NCBI GenBank assembly: GCA_902477055.1 | Contig: CABSFY010000008.1 | Span: 1 to 35,635, forward strand | Length of the DNA: 35,635 nucleotides | Direction of reading: 5' to 3' | From: an uncultured Eubacteriales bacterium | GTDB taxonomy: Bacteria > Bacillota > Clostridia > Oscillospirales > Oscillospiraceae | Notes under the pieces: model-generated | Databases searched by the model: none | What the model saw: the letters and a program-made list of their open reading frames with translations, nothing else | What the model was told of the DNA's origin: nothing | Program-made: the position numbers and the translations under genes | In this document: in pieces, positions 16,057 through 23,753 of the stretch | Position numbering within the stretch: position 1 is the stretch's first letter | Layout of the letters: each line of letters opens with the position of its first letter

Positions 16057-16650
16057 TCAGTTTTCCTGCTTCAGCGCTTCAAGTGCCTCGCGGGTATCCA
16101 CGTCGGTCAGCTCTTCCTTGGCGACCTCGACGGTGAGCAGGCGGTCGGGGTAGCGGCGGATGACGGTGTTGCCGCCGTGGTCCTCCTCCAGCGCCATTAA
16201 TTCTTCAAAGTATTCCTTCGGAAAAATGCACGGGTTGCCGCGCTTGCCATTGTGCGACGCTCCGACGATATTGCACGGGTGCTGCCGCCAGCATTCGAGG
16301 ATGCGCTCCACGGACGCGTCGTCCAGCAGCGGCTGGTCGGCGACCATATATAAAATCGCGCTGCAGTTTATCATCGCCTCCGTCCCCAGCCGAATGGTGT
16401 GGCTGATGCCCCAGTCGGGATGCTCGTTGCGGATGACGGTGAAGCCGCGCTGCGCCGCCATTTTTTCGATCTCCGGGTACTGCGTGACGACCGTCACGAC
16501 CGAAAATCGCTCCACCGGGACGGCGTCGAGCGCGTATTCAATGATCGGCTTGCCGTGAAAGATCGCTGCGAGCTTGTTGCCCTGATACCGGGTGGAATTT
16601 CCCGCCGCCATTACAAGACAGCCGACGGCCGGCCCTATGGGTTCCTGCAT
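16057..16650 (-). CDS. mocA: MobA-like NTP transferase, MocA-type molybdenum cofactor cytidylyltransferase
   Basis: A 197-residue member of the MobA-like nucleotidyltransferase family. The nucleotide site is seen as LVMAAGNSTRYQGNKL at residues ~12-27, followed by GKPIIEYALDAV. VADQPLLD near residue 100 holds the metal-binding Asp, and GNPCIFPKEYFEEL completes the MocA/MobA pattern. The family attaches CTP (or GTP) to molybdopterin; the adjacent divergent molybdenum hydroxylase makes MocA, which charges enzymes of that family, the best choice (family knowledge plus context). ATG 16650 is preceded by AAAGGAGAGG; in-frame ATGs further upstream lack one. A selenium-dependent-hydroxylase accessory role is an alternative. 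Confidence 0.85.
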   Translation of the reverse strand: MQEPIGPAVGCLVMAAGNSTRYQGNKLAAIFHGKPIIEYALDAVPVERFSVVTVVTQYPEIEKMAAQRGFTVIRNEHPDWGISHTIRLGTEAMINCSAILYMVADQPLLDDASVERILECWRQHPCNIVGASHNGKRGNPCIFPKEYFEELMALEEDHGGNTVIRRYPDRLLTVEVAKEELTDVDTREALEALKQEN

Positions 16651-16687
16651 ATTGCCTCTCCTTTGCATAACAAAGCTTTCTGATGAC

Positions 16688-16693
16688 AGTATA
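16688..16693 (-). promoter_or_regulatory. -10 element of the MocA-like gene
   Basis: On the minus strand TATACT lies about 38 bases before the start codon. A -35 box is weak (TGGAAA-like about 17-18 bases upstream). Assigned mainly from the -10 match and position in the divergent intergenic region. Confidence 0.45.
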
Positions 16694-16798
16694 CCCGATT
16701 TTGTTCGATTTTTCCACTCATTCGCTGAATTCTGCGCAGGCTTTTTGTTCGCGATCGTCGAATTCTGCGTGATCTTATAAATAGGATAACGGCAATTC

Positions 16799-16827
16799 TT
16801 CATTTTCAATGAAATTTGTGCTATAGT
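16799..16827 (+). promoter_or_regulatory. Promoter of the molybdenum hydroxylase operon
   Basis: TTCATT (16799-16804), 17-base spacer, TATAGT (16822-16827) preceded by TGC, an extended -10. A leader of about 65 bases follows, with a 7-bp hairpin AGAACGA/TCGTTCT (16842-16848 with 16867-16873) just before the TAGGAGG ribosome site; the hairpin could modulate translation. Confidence 0.6.
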
Positions 16828-16900
16828 GAAAAAGAAAAAAGAGAACGACCTGCTTTTTTGTGGAAATCGTTCTGATTCAAGGGTAGGAGGTTTACATAAT

Positions 16901-19210
16901 ATGAATGTAGGCAAGAGCGTAGCCCGCGTCGATGCGTACGACAAGGCTACCGGCAGAGCCAAATACACGGACGACTGCTGCGACAAAAGCGCACTGATTA
17001 CCCGTGTCGTCCGCTCCACGATCGCCAACGGCTATGTAAAATCCGTGGATACGTCCGCGGCCGAAAAGGTCCCCGGCGTTGTGCGGATTTTCACCTGCTT
17101 CGACGTACCGGATATCAAGTTCCCCACGGCCGGTCACCCCTGGTCGGTGGAGGAAGCGCATCAGGATGTCGCTGACCGCCGCCTGCTGAACCGCCACGTC
17201 CGCTACTACGGCGACGATGTCGTCGCGATCGTTGCGGAGAACGAGGTTGCCGCGTCGCAGGCCGCGCATCTGATCAAAATCGAATATGAGGAGCTGCCTT
17301 TTGTCCTCGATCCCATCAAGGCCATGGCCGACGGCGCCCCGCTGCTGCATAACGACTACCCCAACAATGTGCTGCGCCACTCCGATATCCGCATCGGCGA
17401 CTATCAGGAGGCCATCAAGGAGCCGGGTCTGCTCTGTGTGGACAAGTGGTATCATGTCCCTACCGTCCAGCACTGCCACATCGAAAACCATGTCGCCTAC
17501 GCCTATGAGGAAGCGGGCAAGATCGTCATCGTTTCCTCCACACAGATTCCGCACATCGTCCGCCGTACCGTCGGTCAGGCGCTCGGTATCTCTTGGGGCC
17601 GCGTCCGCATCATCAAGCCCTACATCGGCGGCGGCTTCGGCAACAAGCAGGATACGTTGTATGAGCCGCTGGTCGCTTGGCTGTCCATGCAGCTCGGCGG
17701 CCGCCTGGTGAAGATCGATATTCCGCGCGAGGATACCTTCGTTTCCAACCGCGTCCGCCACGCGATGCACATCCACCTCGTTTCGTGGCTGCGTCCGGAC
17801 GGCACGTTTGTCGCCCGCAAGGCGGAGCTGTATTCCGATCAGGGCGCCTACGCCTCCCACGGTCACAGCATCGTCGCCAAGGCGATGGGCTCCCTCCCGC
17901 AGCTCTATCCCTGCCCGAATATGGAATGTGACGCATATACCGTCTTTACGAACAAGTCCGTCGCCGGCGCAATGCGCGGCTACGGTATGCCGCAGGCCTC
18001 GTTTGCGCATGAGTGCCATATCGAGGACATCTGCAAGCTGCTGGGCGTGGACTCGCTGCAATTCCGCCGCGACCATATTATGCCCGTCGGCTACGTGGAC
18101 GGCTTCTCGAAGAACGAAAACTATTTCGACAGCTTCAACCAGTGCTTCGACAAGGCCGTGGCCTATATGGACTACAACCGCAAGCACAAGGAATACGAAA
18201 ACCAGACCGGCCCCATCCGCAAGGGCATCGGCATCGCCCCGTTCTGGTATAACACCGCCGTTTGGCCCATTTCGTTGGAGCATTCCTCCTGCCGCATGGT
18301 CCTCAATCAGGACGGCTCCATTCAGGTTCAGGTCGGCGAAACCGAGATCGGCCAGGGCGCAGACACCGCCTATGCCCAGATGGCAGCGGATGTGATCGGC
18401 ATTAAGGACTACCGCGACGTTCACGTCATTTCCTGCCAGGATACCGACGTGACCCCGTTCGGCCTCGGCGCCTATGCCTCCCGCCAGACCTATGTCGTCG
18501 GCTTCTCCATCACGCAGACCGGCAACATCCTGAAGGAAAAGATCCTGACCTACGCCAACGAGCTGACGCGCGTCGCCATTGCAAACCTCGATATTATCGA
18601 CAGCAATATCGTCCGCACGACCGACGGCCGCATCCTGATGCCGCTGTCCGAGCTGGCGACGACGGCCTTCTACAGCCTCAGCCACAGCGAGCATATCACC
18701 GCCGAGTCCACCTACCACATCAAGAACAATGCCTATTCCTTCGGCTGCTGCTGCGCCGAGGTCACGGTGGACATCCCCATGTGCAAGGTCACGCTTGATA
18801 AGATCATCAATGTCCACGACTGCGGCAAGCTCATCAATCCGCAGCTCGCCGAGGCGCAGGTCCACGGCGGTATGTCGATGGGCATCGGCTACGCCCTGTC
18901 CGAGCAGCTCCTGTTCGACGAAAAGACCGGCAAGCCGCTGAATAACAACCTCCTGGACTATAAGCTCTCGTCCGTCATGGACCATCCGCATCTGGAGGCC
19001 CAGTTTGTGGAAAATCCCGAACCGACCAGTCCGTTCGGCACAAAGGCGCTTGGCGAGCCGCCCGCCTGCCCCGTTGCTCCGGCCATCCGCAACGCCATTC
19101 TCAACGCAACCGGCGTCGCCATCGACACGGCCCCCATGACCCCGCACGTTCTTTTCGCGCGGTTCACCGAGGAAGGCCTCATCAACGATCCGTGGAGAAA
19201 GGAGAACTAA
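16901..19210 (+). CDS. xdhA: Xanthine-dehydrogenase-family molybdopterin-binding subunit
   Basis: A 769-residue molybdenum-binding subunit of the xanthine oxidase family, which hydroxylates purines or related heterocycles in the cytoplasm. Signatures: GGGFGNKQD starting at residue 243 (cofactor contact), GAMRGYGMPQ (the substrate-binding Arg region), GETEIGQGADT, and LGEPP with the expected catalytic base Glu719. The length fits single-domain Mo subunits of anaerobes rather than fused eukaryotic enzymes. ATG 16901 follows TAGGAGG by ten bases. It is followed directly by the FAD and 2Fe-2S subunits. Substrate cannot be fixed: xanthine is most common, but other purines and N-heterocycles are used by close relatives. 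Confidence 0.93.
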   Translation: MNVGKSVARVDAYDKATGRAKYTDDCCDKSALITRVVRSTIANGYVKSVDTSAAEKVPGVVRIFTCFDVPDIKFPTAGHPWSVEEAHQDVADRRLLNRHVRYYGDDVVAIVAENEVAASQAAHLIKIEYEELPFVLDPIKAMADGAPLLHNDYPNNVLRHSDIRIGDYQEAIKEPGLLCVDKWYHVPTVQHCHIENHVAYAYEEAGKIVIVSSTQIPHIVRRTVGQALGISWGRVRIIKPYIGGGFGNKQDTLYEPLVAWLSMQLGGRLVKIDIPREDTFVSNRVRHAMHIHLVSWLRPDGTFVARKAELYSDQGAYASHGHSIVAKAMGSLPQLYPCPNMECDAYTVFTNKSVAGAMRGYGMPQASFAHECHIEDICKLLGVDSLQFRRDHIMPVGYVDGFSKNENYFDSFNQCFDKAVAYMDYNRKHKEYENQTGPIRKGIGIAPFWYNTAVWPISLEHSSCRMVLNQDGSIQVQVGETEIGQGADTAYAQMAADVIGIKDYRDVHVISCQDTDVTPFGLGAYASRQTYVVGFSITQTGNILKEKILTYANELTRVAIANLDIIDSNIVRTTDGRILMPLSELATTAFYSLSHSEHITAESTYHIKNNAYSFGCCCAEVTVDIPMCKVTLDKIINVHDCGKLINPQLAEAQVHGGMSMGIGYALSEQLLFDEKTGKPLNNNLLDYKLSSVMDHPHLEAQFVENPEPTSPFGTKALGEPPACPVAPAIRNAILNATGVAIDTAPMTPHVLFARFTEEGLINDPWRKEN

Positions 19211-19213
19211 GCC

Positions 19214-20095
19214 ATGTATGATATGAAGGAATATTACGAATCCGAGAGCGTGCAGGACGCAATCCGGCTTCGCCTGGAGCATCCAGACGCGCACATCATC
19301 GCCGGTGGCTCCGACGTTCTCGTGCAGATGCGCGAGGGCAAGCGTGCGGGCGTGGAGCTGATCTCCATCTATATGCTCGACGAGCTGCGCGGCGTGACGA
19401 TCGATGCGGAGGAAAATATCCGCATCGGCAGCCTGACCAGCTTCTCCCATATTACGAAGGACCCCATCATCCAGAAGTATATCAACGTCCTCGGCGAGGC
19501 GGTCGATCAGGTCGGCGGCCCGCAGATCCGCAACATCGGCACCATCGGCGGCAACACCTGCAACGGTGTGACCTCCGCCGACTCCGCCTCTACGCTCCAT
19601 GCATGGGAGGCCGTTGTGGAGCTGACCGGCCCGGAGGGAAAGCGCCGCATTCCGATCAAGGACTTCTATCTCAAGGCGAAGGTCGTCGATATCCGCCCGG
19701 GTGAAATTCAGACGGCGATCCTCATCCCGAAGGCCAGCTACGAGAACACCTACGGCTATTATATCAAGTACGCCATGCGCAACGCGCTGGATATCGCCAC
19801 GAACGGCTGCTCGGTCAATGTCCGGCTGTCCGCAGACAAGAAAACCTTCGACCGCGTCCGCGTGGCTTACGGCGTTGCCGGTCCTATCCCGATGCGCGCC
19901 CCGACGGCGGAGGCCTTCCTCACCGGCAAGGAGGTCACGATGGAAAACATCGTCGCCTTCTCCGAGAAGGTGCTGGAGGACATCAACCCCCGCGATTCCT
20001 GGCGAGCCAGCAAAGCGTTCCGTCAGCACGTCGCCGTCGAGTCGGCCAAGCGCTGCGCCATCGAATCGGTCAAGAGAGCAGGAGGTGCTATCTGA
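19214..20095 (+). CDS. xdhB: Xanthine-dehydrogenase-family FAD-binding subunit
   Basis: A 293-residue FAD subunit of the CO-dehydrogenase/xanthine-dehydrogenase type. The N-terminal FAD-binding loop is IIAGGSDVLVQMREGK at about residues 28-43, and the second FAD motif is GGPQIRNIGTIGGNTCNG at about residues 99-116. The C-terminal CODH FAD-binding domain follows. It passes electrons from the 2Fe-2S subunit to NAD+ or another acceptor. It starts four bases after the Mo subunit, with its AAAGGAGAA ribosome site inside that gene, and overlaps the next start by one base (TGATG), so the three subunits are translationally coupled. Confidence 0.94.
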   Translation: MYDMKEYYESESVQDAIRLRLEHPDAHIIAGGSDVLVQMREGKRAGVELISIYMLDELRGVTIDAEENIRIGSLTSFSHITKDPIIQKYINVLGEAVDQVGGPQIRNIGTIGGNTCNGVTSADSASTLHAWEAVVELTGPEGKRRIPIKDFYLKAKVVDIRPGEIQTAILIPKASYENTYGYYIKYAMRNALDIATNGCSVNVRLSADKKTFDRVRVAYGVAGPIPMRAPTAEAFLTGKEVTMENIVAFSEKVLEDINPRDSWRASKAFRQHVAVESAKRCAIESVKRAGGAI

Positions 20096-20595
20096 TGGAA
20101 AACCAGTATCGTCTTGTAAAGTACAACCTCAACGGCAAGGATGTGCAGCAGATCGTTGACGTTCGCGCTTCCCTGACGGATATGCTCCGCAATGACTTCC
20201 GCATGACCTCCGTGAAGAAGGGCTGCGAGGTCGGCGAGTGCGGCGCCTGCACCGTCCTGATCGACGGCGAGGCCTTTAACTCCTGTATCTACCTTGCGGT
20301 CTGGGCCAACGGCAAGCACATCCGCACGCTGGAGAGCCTCCTCGGCCCGAACGGCGAGCTGTCCGACATCCAGCAGGCCTTCATCGACGAAGCAGCCATC
20401 CAGTGCGGCTTCTGCACGCCGGGCTTCATTATGACCGCTGTCGAAATTCTGGAAAGCGGCAAGGAATACACCGATGCCGAGCTGCGCAAGCTGCTCTCCG
20501 GCCACCTGTGCCGCTGCACCGGCTATGAGAATATCATGCGCGCGGTCAAAAAGACCATGTACAAGCGCCTCGGCAAGGAAATGCCGCAGCAATAA
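20095..20595 (+). CDS. xdhC: Xanthine-dehydrogenase-family 2Fe-2S subunit
   Basis: A 166-residue iron-sulfur subunit with two 2Fe-2S sites. The ferredoxin-like cluster uses Cys44, Cys49, Cys52 and Cys64 (CEVGECGAC...C); the helical domain cluster uses Cys104, Cys107, Cys139 and Cys141 (CGFC...CRC). All eight ligands are present. It moves electrons from the molybdenum centre to the FAD subunit. The symbol follows the E. coli three-subunit naming; the same symbol is used elsewhere for an unrelated Mo-insertion chaperone, and no such chaperone is seen in this window. Confidence 0.95.
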   Translation: MENQYRLVKYNLNGKDVQQIVDVRASLTDMLRNDFRMTSVKKGCEVGECGACTVLIDGEAFNSCIYLAVWANGKHIRTLESLLGPNGELSDIQQAFIDEAAIQCGFCTPGFIMTAVEILESGKEYTDAELRKLLSGHLCRCTGYENIMRAVKKTMYKRLGKEMPQQ

Positions 20596-20610
20596 TTCCA
20601 ATCCATCAAA

Positions 20611-20644
20611 ACAGGCAGAAGCACAACGCTTCTGCCTGTTTTTT
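20611..20644 (+). terminator. Rho-independent terminator of the xdh operon
   Basis: A perfect 12-bp stem ACAGGCAGAAGC (20611-20622 with 20628-20639), five-base loop and a run of five T, 16 bases after the last stop. Confidence 0.95.
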
Positions 20645-20659
20645 ACCGCATTTCAAAAG

Positions 20660-20706
20660 ACCCCTCTGGGAGGGAGCTGTCAGCGAAGCTGACTGAGGGA
20701 GAGGCC
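20660..20706. repeat. GTCAGC double-hairpin repeat, copy 3
   Basis: Contains GAGGGAGCTGTCAGC-GAA-GCTGAC-TGAGGGAG, the same design as the copies near 4927 and 7194-7314, in the orientation of copy 2b. It is a stand-alone copy without the TAGGG array. Confidence 0.7.
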
Positions 20707-20727
20707 CCACTCTTCTGCTGCTTTTTC

Positions 20728-20756
20728 TTGCGTTTTGTCGCATTTTATGTTATCAT
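20728..20756 (+). promoter_or_regulatory. Promoter of dusB-sigma operon
   Basis: TTGCGT (20728-20733), 17-base spacer, TATCAT (20751-20756). The predicted start of transcription is only ~10 bases before the likely dusB start codon, so the leader is very short. Confidence 0.6.
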
Positions 20757-20774
20757 TATTCCGAGGTGATTTTT

Positions 20775-21740
20775 TTGCAGTTTCTCGGTCATACGCTTTC
20801 CAGCCCGCTGTTTCTTGCACCGATGGCGGGGGTGACGGATTATGCCTTCCGCACGGTCTGCGCGGAGCTGGGCGCGGGCGTTACCGTGACCGAGATGGTG
20901 TCCTCACGCGCACTGGTCTATCAGGACAAAAAAAGCGTTCGCCTGCTGCGGAAAAATCCAGCGTCGCTCTGCGGTGTGCAGATCTTCGGCAACGACCCCG
21001 CCATTATGGCCGAGGCAGCCGCTCTGGCGCTGGCGCACAGCGGCTGCGATTTTATTGATATCAACATGGGCTGCCCCATGCCGAAAATCGCCAACAACGG
21101 CGACGGCAGCGCCCTGATGCGCGACATCCCGCTGGCCGGGCGCATCGTCCGCGCCGTGAAGGATGCCGTTTCCGTGCCGGTCACGGCCAAGATTCGCCTC
21201 GGCTGGGATAAGAGCAGTATCTGCGCCGTCGAAATGGCGCAGGCTTTGCAGGATAACGGCGTGGATGCCGTTGCCGTCCACGGCCGCACCAAGTCCATGC
21301 TCTATTCCGGCGTTGCCGATTGGGACGCTATCGGCAAGGTCGTCCGCGCCGTGTCCGTTCCCATCATCGCCAACGGCGACCTCGTTTCCGCGCAGGCGCT
21401 GGAGCGCTGCCGGGCGCATACGGGCGCTACGCTGTTCATGGTCGGCCGGGCGACGTTCGGCGACCCGTGGATTTTTTCCGAATTTTCTGCGCTTCTCGCC
21501 GGCCGGCCTATCCCGGAGCGCCCACCGCTGGCCGAGCGCATCGAAACCGCGCTGCATCAGTTTGACCTCGCCATCGAGGATAAGGGCGACCACATCGCCT
21601 GCCTGGAGGCGCGGAAGCATCTTGCGTGGTATCTGCGCGGCGTGGCGCACAGCGGGTATTACAAAGAACAGATTTCTCGCCTTTCCGCCCCGGAGGAGGT
21701 GCGAGCGGTCGCAAAAGCGATCCAGAGAGATTTGAGGTGA
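20775..21740 (+). CDS. dusB: tRNA-dihydrouridine synthase, DusB-like
   Basis: A ~321-residue FMN enzyme that reduces uridine to dihydrouridine in the tRNA D-loop. Family marks: the N-terminal LFLAPMAGVTD phosphate/FMN segment, INMGCPMPKI with the catalytic Cys, DGSALM, KIRLGWD, VHGRT, and a C-terminal FMN-binding region IIANGDL...VGRATFGDPWIF. I prefer TTG 20775 because AGGTGA lies about six bases upstream and it gives the usual N-terminus; GTG 20766 in the same frame is the alternative and adds three residues. It overlaps the ribosome site of the sigma-factor gene, so the two are likely coupled, as often seen for dus next to unrelated housekeeping genes. Confidence 0.92.
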   Translation: MQFLGHTLSSPLFLAPMAGVTDYAFRTVCAELGAGVTVTEMVSSRALVYQDKKSVRLLRKNPASLCGVQIFGNDPAIMAEAAALALAHSGCDFIDINMGCPMPKIANNGDGSALMRDIPLAGRIVRAVKDAVSVPVTAKIRLGWDKSSICAVEMAQALQDNGVDAVAVHGRTKSMLYSGVADWDAIGKVVRAVSVPIIANGDLVSAQALERCRAHTGATLFMVGRATFGDPWIFSEFSALLAGRPIPERPPLAERIETALHQFDLAIEDKGDHIACLEARKHLAWYLRGVAHSGYYKEQISRLSAPEEVRAVAKAIQRDLR

Positions 21741-21749
21741 TCTCCCATC
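21734..21749 (+). promoter_or_regulatory. Ribosome site and possible ATC start for the sigma gene
   Basis: A strong GAGGTGAT site overlapping the dusB stop is followed by an ATC at 21747-21749 in frame with the sigma gene. Starting there gives (M)EEDRVIKKAANGD, which matches how ECF sigma factors usually begin. The first standard start codon in frame, GTG 21762, lacks a good ribosome site. Confidence 0.45.
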
Positions 21750-21761
21750 GAAGAAGATCGA

Positions 21762-22349
21762 GTGATTAAAAAAGCGGCAAATGGCGATCAAAGCGCCTTC
21801 GAGCAGATCGTTGTGCAATACCAGACACCGGTCTACCGCCTGTGCTTCCGCATGGTCGGCAACGCCGAGGATGCGGCCGATCTGACGCAGGAGGCCTTTC
21901 TCAAGGCGTGGCGCTGTCTGGACGGCTTTCAGTTCAAGTCGGCCTTTTCGACGTGGCTGTACCGGCTGGCCTCCAACGTCTGTCTGGACCATCTGCGCAG
22001 TCGGAAGCGCAGCAAGACCGTCCCGCTGGTCGTCGCGTGCGAGGACAGCGAGGTGCTGGCCATCGACCTGCCCGACCCCACGCCGCTGCCGGAGGAGCAG
22101 GTCGTCCTGTCCGAGGAGCGGCAAATCCTACAGGCTGCGCTGGATTCTCTCGAAACCGAGGAGCGCCGCCTGCTGACCCTCCGCGTGGTCAACGACCTGA
22201 GCTACGCCGAGATCGCCGCGCTGCTGGAGATCAAGGAGGGGACGGTCAAGTCCCGCCTTTCCCGTGCGCGGGAACGATTGCGAAAAAAATTTTTGAAATT
22301 ACGGAACGAAACCGATTTCACATCGTCAAAACAGCGGAAAGGAGGATGA
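21762..22349 (+). CDS. ECF-type RNA polymerase sigma factor
   Basis: About 195 residues (200 if it starts at ATC 21747). Region 2 covers ~13-85 with AFEQIVVQYQTPVYRLCFRM and the -10 recognition part (DAADLTQEAFLKAW, TWLYRLASNVCLDHLR). Region 4 is a C-terminal helix-turn-helix with LSYAEIAALLEIKEGTVKSRLSRARERLRK. Regions 1 and 3 are lacking, as in all extracytoplasmic-function factors. It redirects RNA polymerase to a small regulon. The gene ends three bases before the anti-sigma gene, the classic pairing. The regulon is not evident from this window; I did not find a repeated promoter motif. Confidence 0.93.
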   Translation: MIKKAANGDQSAFEQIVVQYQTPVYRLCFRMVGNAEDAADLTQEAFLKAWRCLDGFQFKSAFSTWLYRLASNVCLDHLRSRKRSKTVPLVVACEDSEVLAIDLPDPTPLPEEQVVLSEERQILQAALDSLETEERRLLTLRVVNDLSYAEIAALLEIKEGTVKSRLSRARERLRKKFLKLRNETDFTSSKQRKGG

Positions 22350-22352
22350 ACG

Positions 22353-23552
22353 ATGCATTGTAATGATTACTTGCAGCTACTGAGCGGTCATTTGGACCAC
22401 ACGAACAGCGAAAAGGAAGAAAAACGACTGCAAGGCCATTTGAAAAATTGCAGGCACTGCCGTGAGCTGCTTGCGCAGATGGAAGCCAATGATGTTTTGT
22501 TGAATGATGAAGCGATCGTCCCTCCGGCTGATTTGACCGACCGTATCATGGCGCAGGTCAAAAAAGAACCGCGCAAACGCTTCAACTACCGCCGCTTTGT
22601 TCCCTACGCCGCCGCAGGCCTGGCTACTGCTGCCATGCTGACGGTGGTCCTGACCGGCCGCTTCTCGCTGCCGACGGATGAAAAGGTCAGCGCTGAGCTG
22701 CCGAATCCGCTTGAGAGCATTGATTCACGCTACTTCGAGGCCGACGACTATGCCCTCCTGCAGGAGGATGCAGACGATTTCGACGGCACCGCGTGTCCGA
22801 ACGACGCGAACGGCTGCACCGAGGCGACACCCGACGACCGGACTCCGGCGGACATCACCTACAACGACGCTTTGGGAGACGAAACATTCAACTGCGTTTT
22901 TTCTGACGCGACGGAAGCTGCCGCACCGCCGACCGAGGCTCCGACGCAGGCCACCGAGGCCCCCACGCCGTCTGAACAGCAGACGGAGGCTGCGCCCCCG
23001 ACGGAAGCCGCGCCGACCGAGCCTACGCACACGACCGCTCCGATCGAAGCGCCGGACACCACGCCGGACGGTGTCAGCGAACCGACCATCCCGGAGGTAA
23101 CGCTGCCGACGATCGCCAACGCAGGGGACCCGGTGCTTCCGGATCCGGCCAATAACAAGGGACCGATCAAGCGCGGCCCGTTGCACGAAAAGACTGACGT
23201 GTTCCCCGATGGCCCGGTGCTGGTGTTCTGGGATGCCGCCAACGTGTCGCTGTCGTCTTACGAAAATGTGGAAACTGTCGAGCTGAGGAACCTGTCCGTC
23301 CCGACCGACACCGCGCTGCTGTTCCCGCGCTTCATGCAGGCGCTGCCGCTGATCGAGAAATCAACGTCGAATAATGCGTGGATTACAACGGAGAATGAAT
23401 TTACTGTAACAGCTTATAGAACGAGCTATACAACGTTTAATTCTGTGCTGCTGAGCTTTATCGGCAAACATGAAGCCGCCGTCTACTATCCCACGACCGA
23501 GGGCGACTATACACAGGGACTGGTGCTGCTCGTCGCTAATACTGATTCTTGA
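22353..23552 (+). CDS. Anti-sigma factor with zinc-finger N-terminus and extracytoplasmic domain
   Basis: A 399-residue single-span protein. The N-terminal ~45 residues form an anti-sigma zinc-finger (zf-HC2-like) with H-x3-C-x2-C visible in HLKNCRHC, expected to hold the sigma factor. A membrane helix follows at about 85-105 (YAAAGLATAAMLTVVL). The outer part begins with an acidic stretch, then a Thr/Glu/Ala/Pro-rich linker (TEAPTQATEAPT-like, about 185-250), and ends with a ~130-residue unrecognised domain (about 265-399) that may sense an envelope signal. It has an AGGAGG site and sits directly after the sigma gene. The last codons (Thr-Asp-Ser-stop) lie inside repeat element B. Confidence 0.88.
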   Translation: MHCNDYLQLLSGHLDHTNSEKEEKRLQGHLKNCRHCRELLAQMEANDVLLNDEAIVPPADLTDRIMAQVKKEPRKRFNYRRFVPYAAAGLATAAMLTVVLTGRFSLPTDEKVSAELPNPLESIDSRYFEADDYALLQEDADDFDGTACPNDANGCTEATPDDRTPADITYNDALGDETFNCVFSDATEAAAPPTEAPTQATEAPTPSEQQTEAAPPTEAAPTEPTHTTAPIEAPDTTPDGVSEPTIPEVTLPTIANAGDPVLPDPANNKGPIKRGPLHEKTDVFPDGPVLVFWDAANVSLSSYENVETVELRNLSVPTDTALLFPRFMQALPLIEKSTSNNAWITTENEFTVTAYRTSYTTFNSVLLSFIGKHEAAVYYPTTEGDYTQGLVLLVANTDS

Positions 23553-23690
23553 TGAAAACATTTCATCAAGAATCCCATGTGCTACGCACACTCGCATCGT
23601 GCGAGGGCACGATGCGCCGTCTCATGCAGAATCTGACGCGCCTTTGGCGCTATAAAAAGCTTTTCAAGCTTTTTAACAGATTCTAGTATA
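23541..23690 (-). repeat. Repeat element B, copy 2 (inverted)
   Basis: Reverse complement of the element at 15821-15967, 150 bp, ~95% identical by eye. The 14-bp terminal hairpin GATTCTTGATGAAA comes first on the plus strand and supplies the anti-sigma stop codon. The far end (CTAGTATAAG) has a -10-like hexamer at 23687-23692 that could drive the next gene; the matching -35 is poor. Confidence 0.85.
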
Positions 23691-23753
23691 AGACCAGCGA
23701 ATTAACGCATAAACGAACCTCTTTTTCACAAACTACCCCGTGAGGTGGTTGCC

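Noticed and set aside
16892..20029. A very long open frame on the minus strand across the hydroxylase operon (over 1000 codons)
   Set aside because: It is antisense to three clearly identified genes, lacks a ribosome site and motifs, and arises from the strong third-position GC bias of the real genes. The same applies to long antisense frames over 7743-9599 and 11126-12661.
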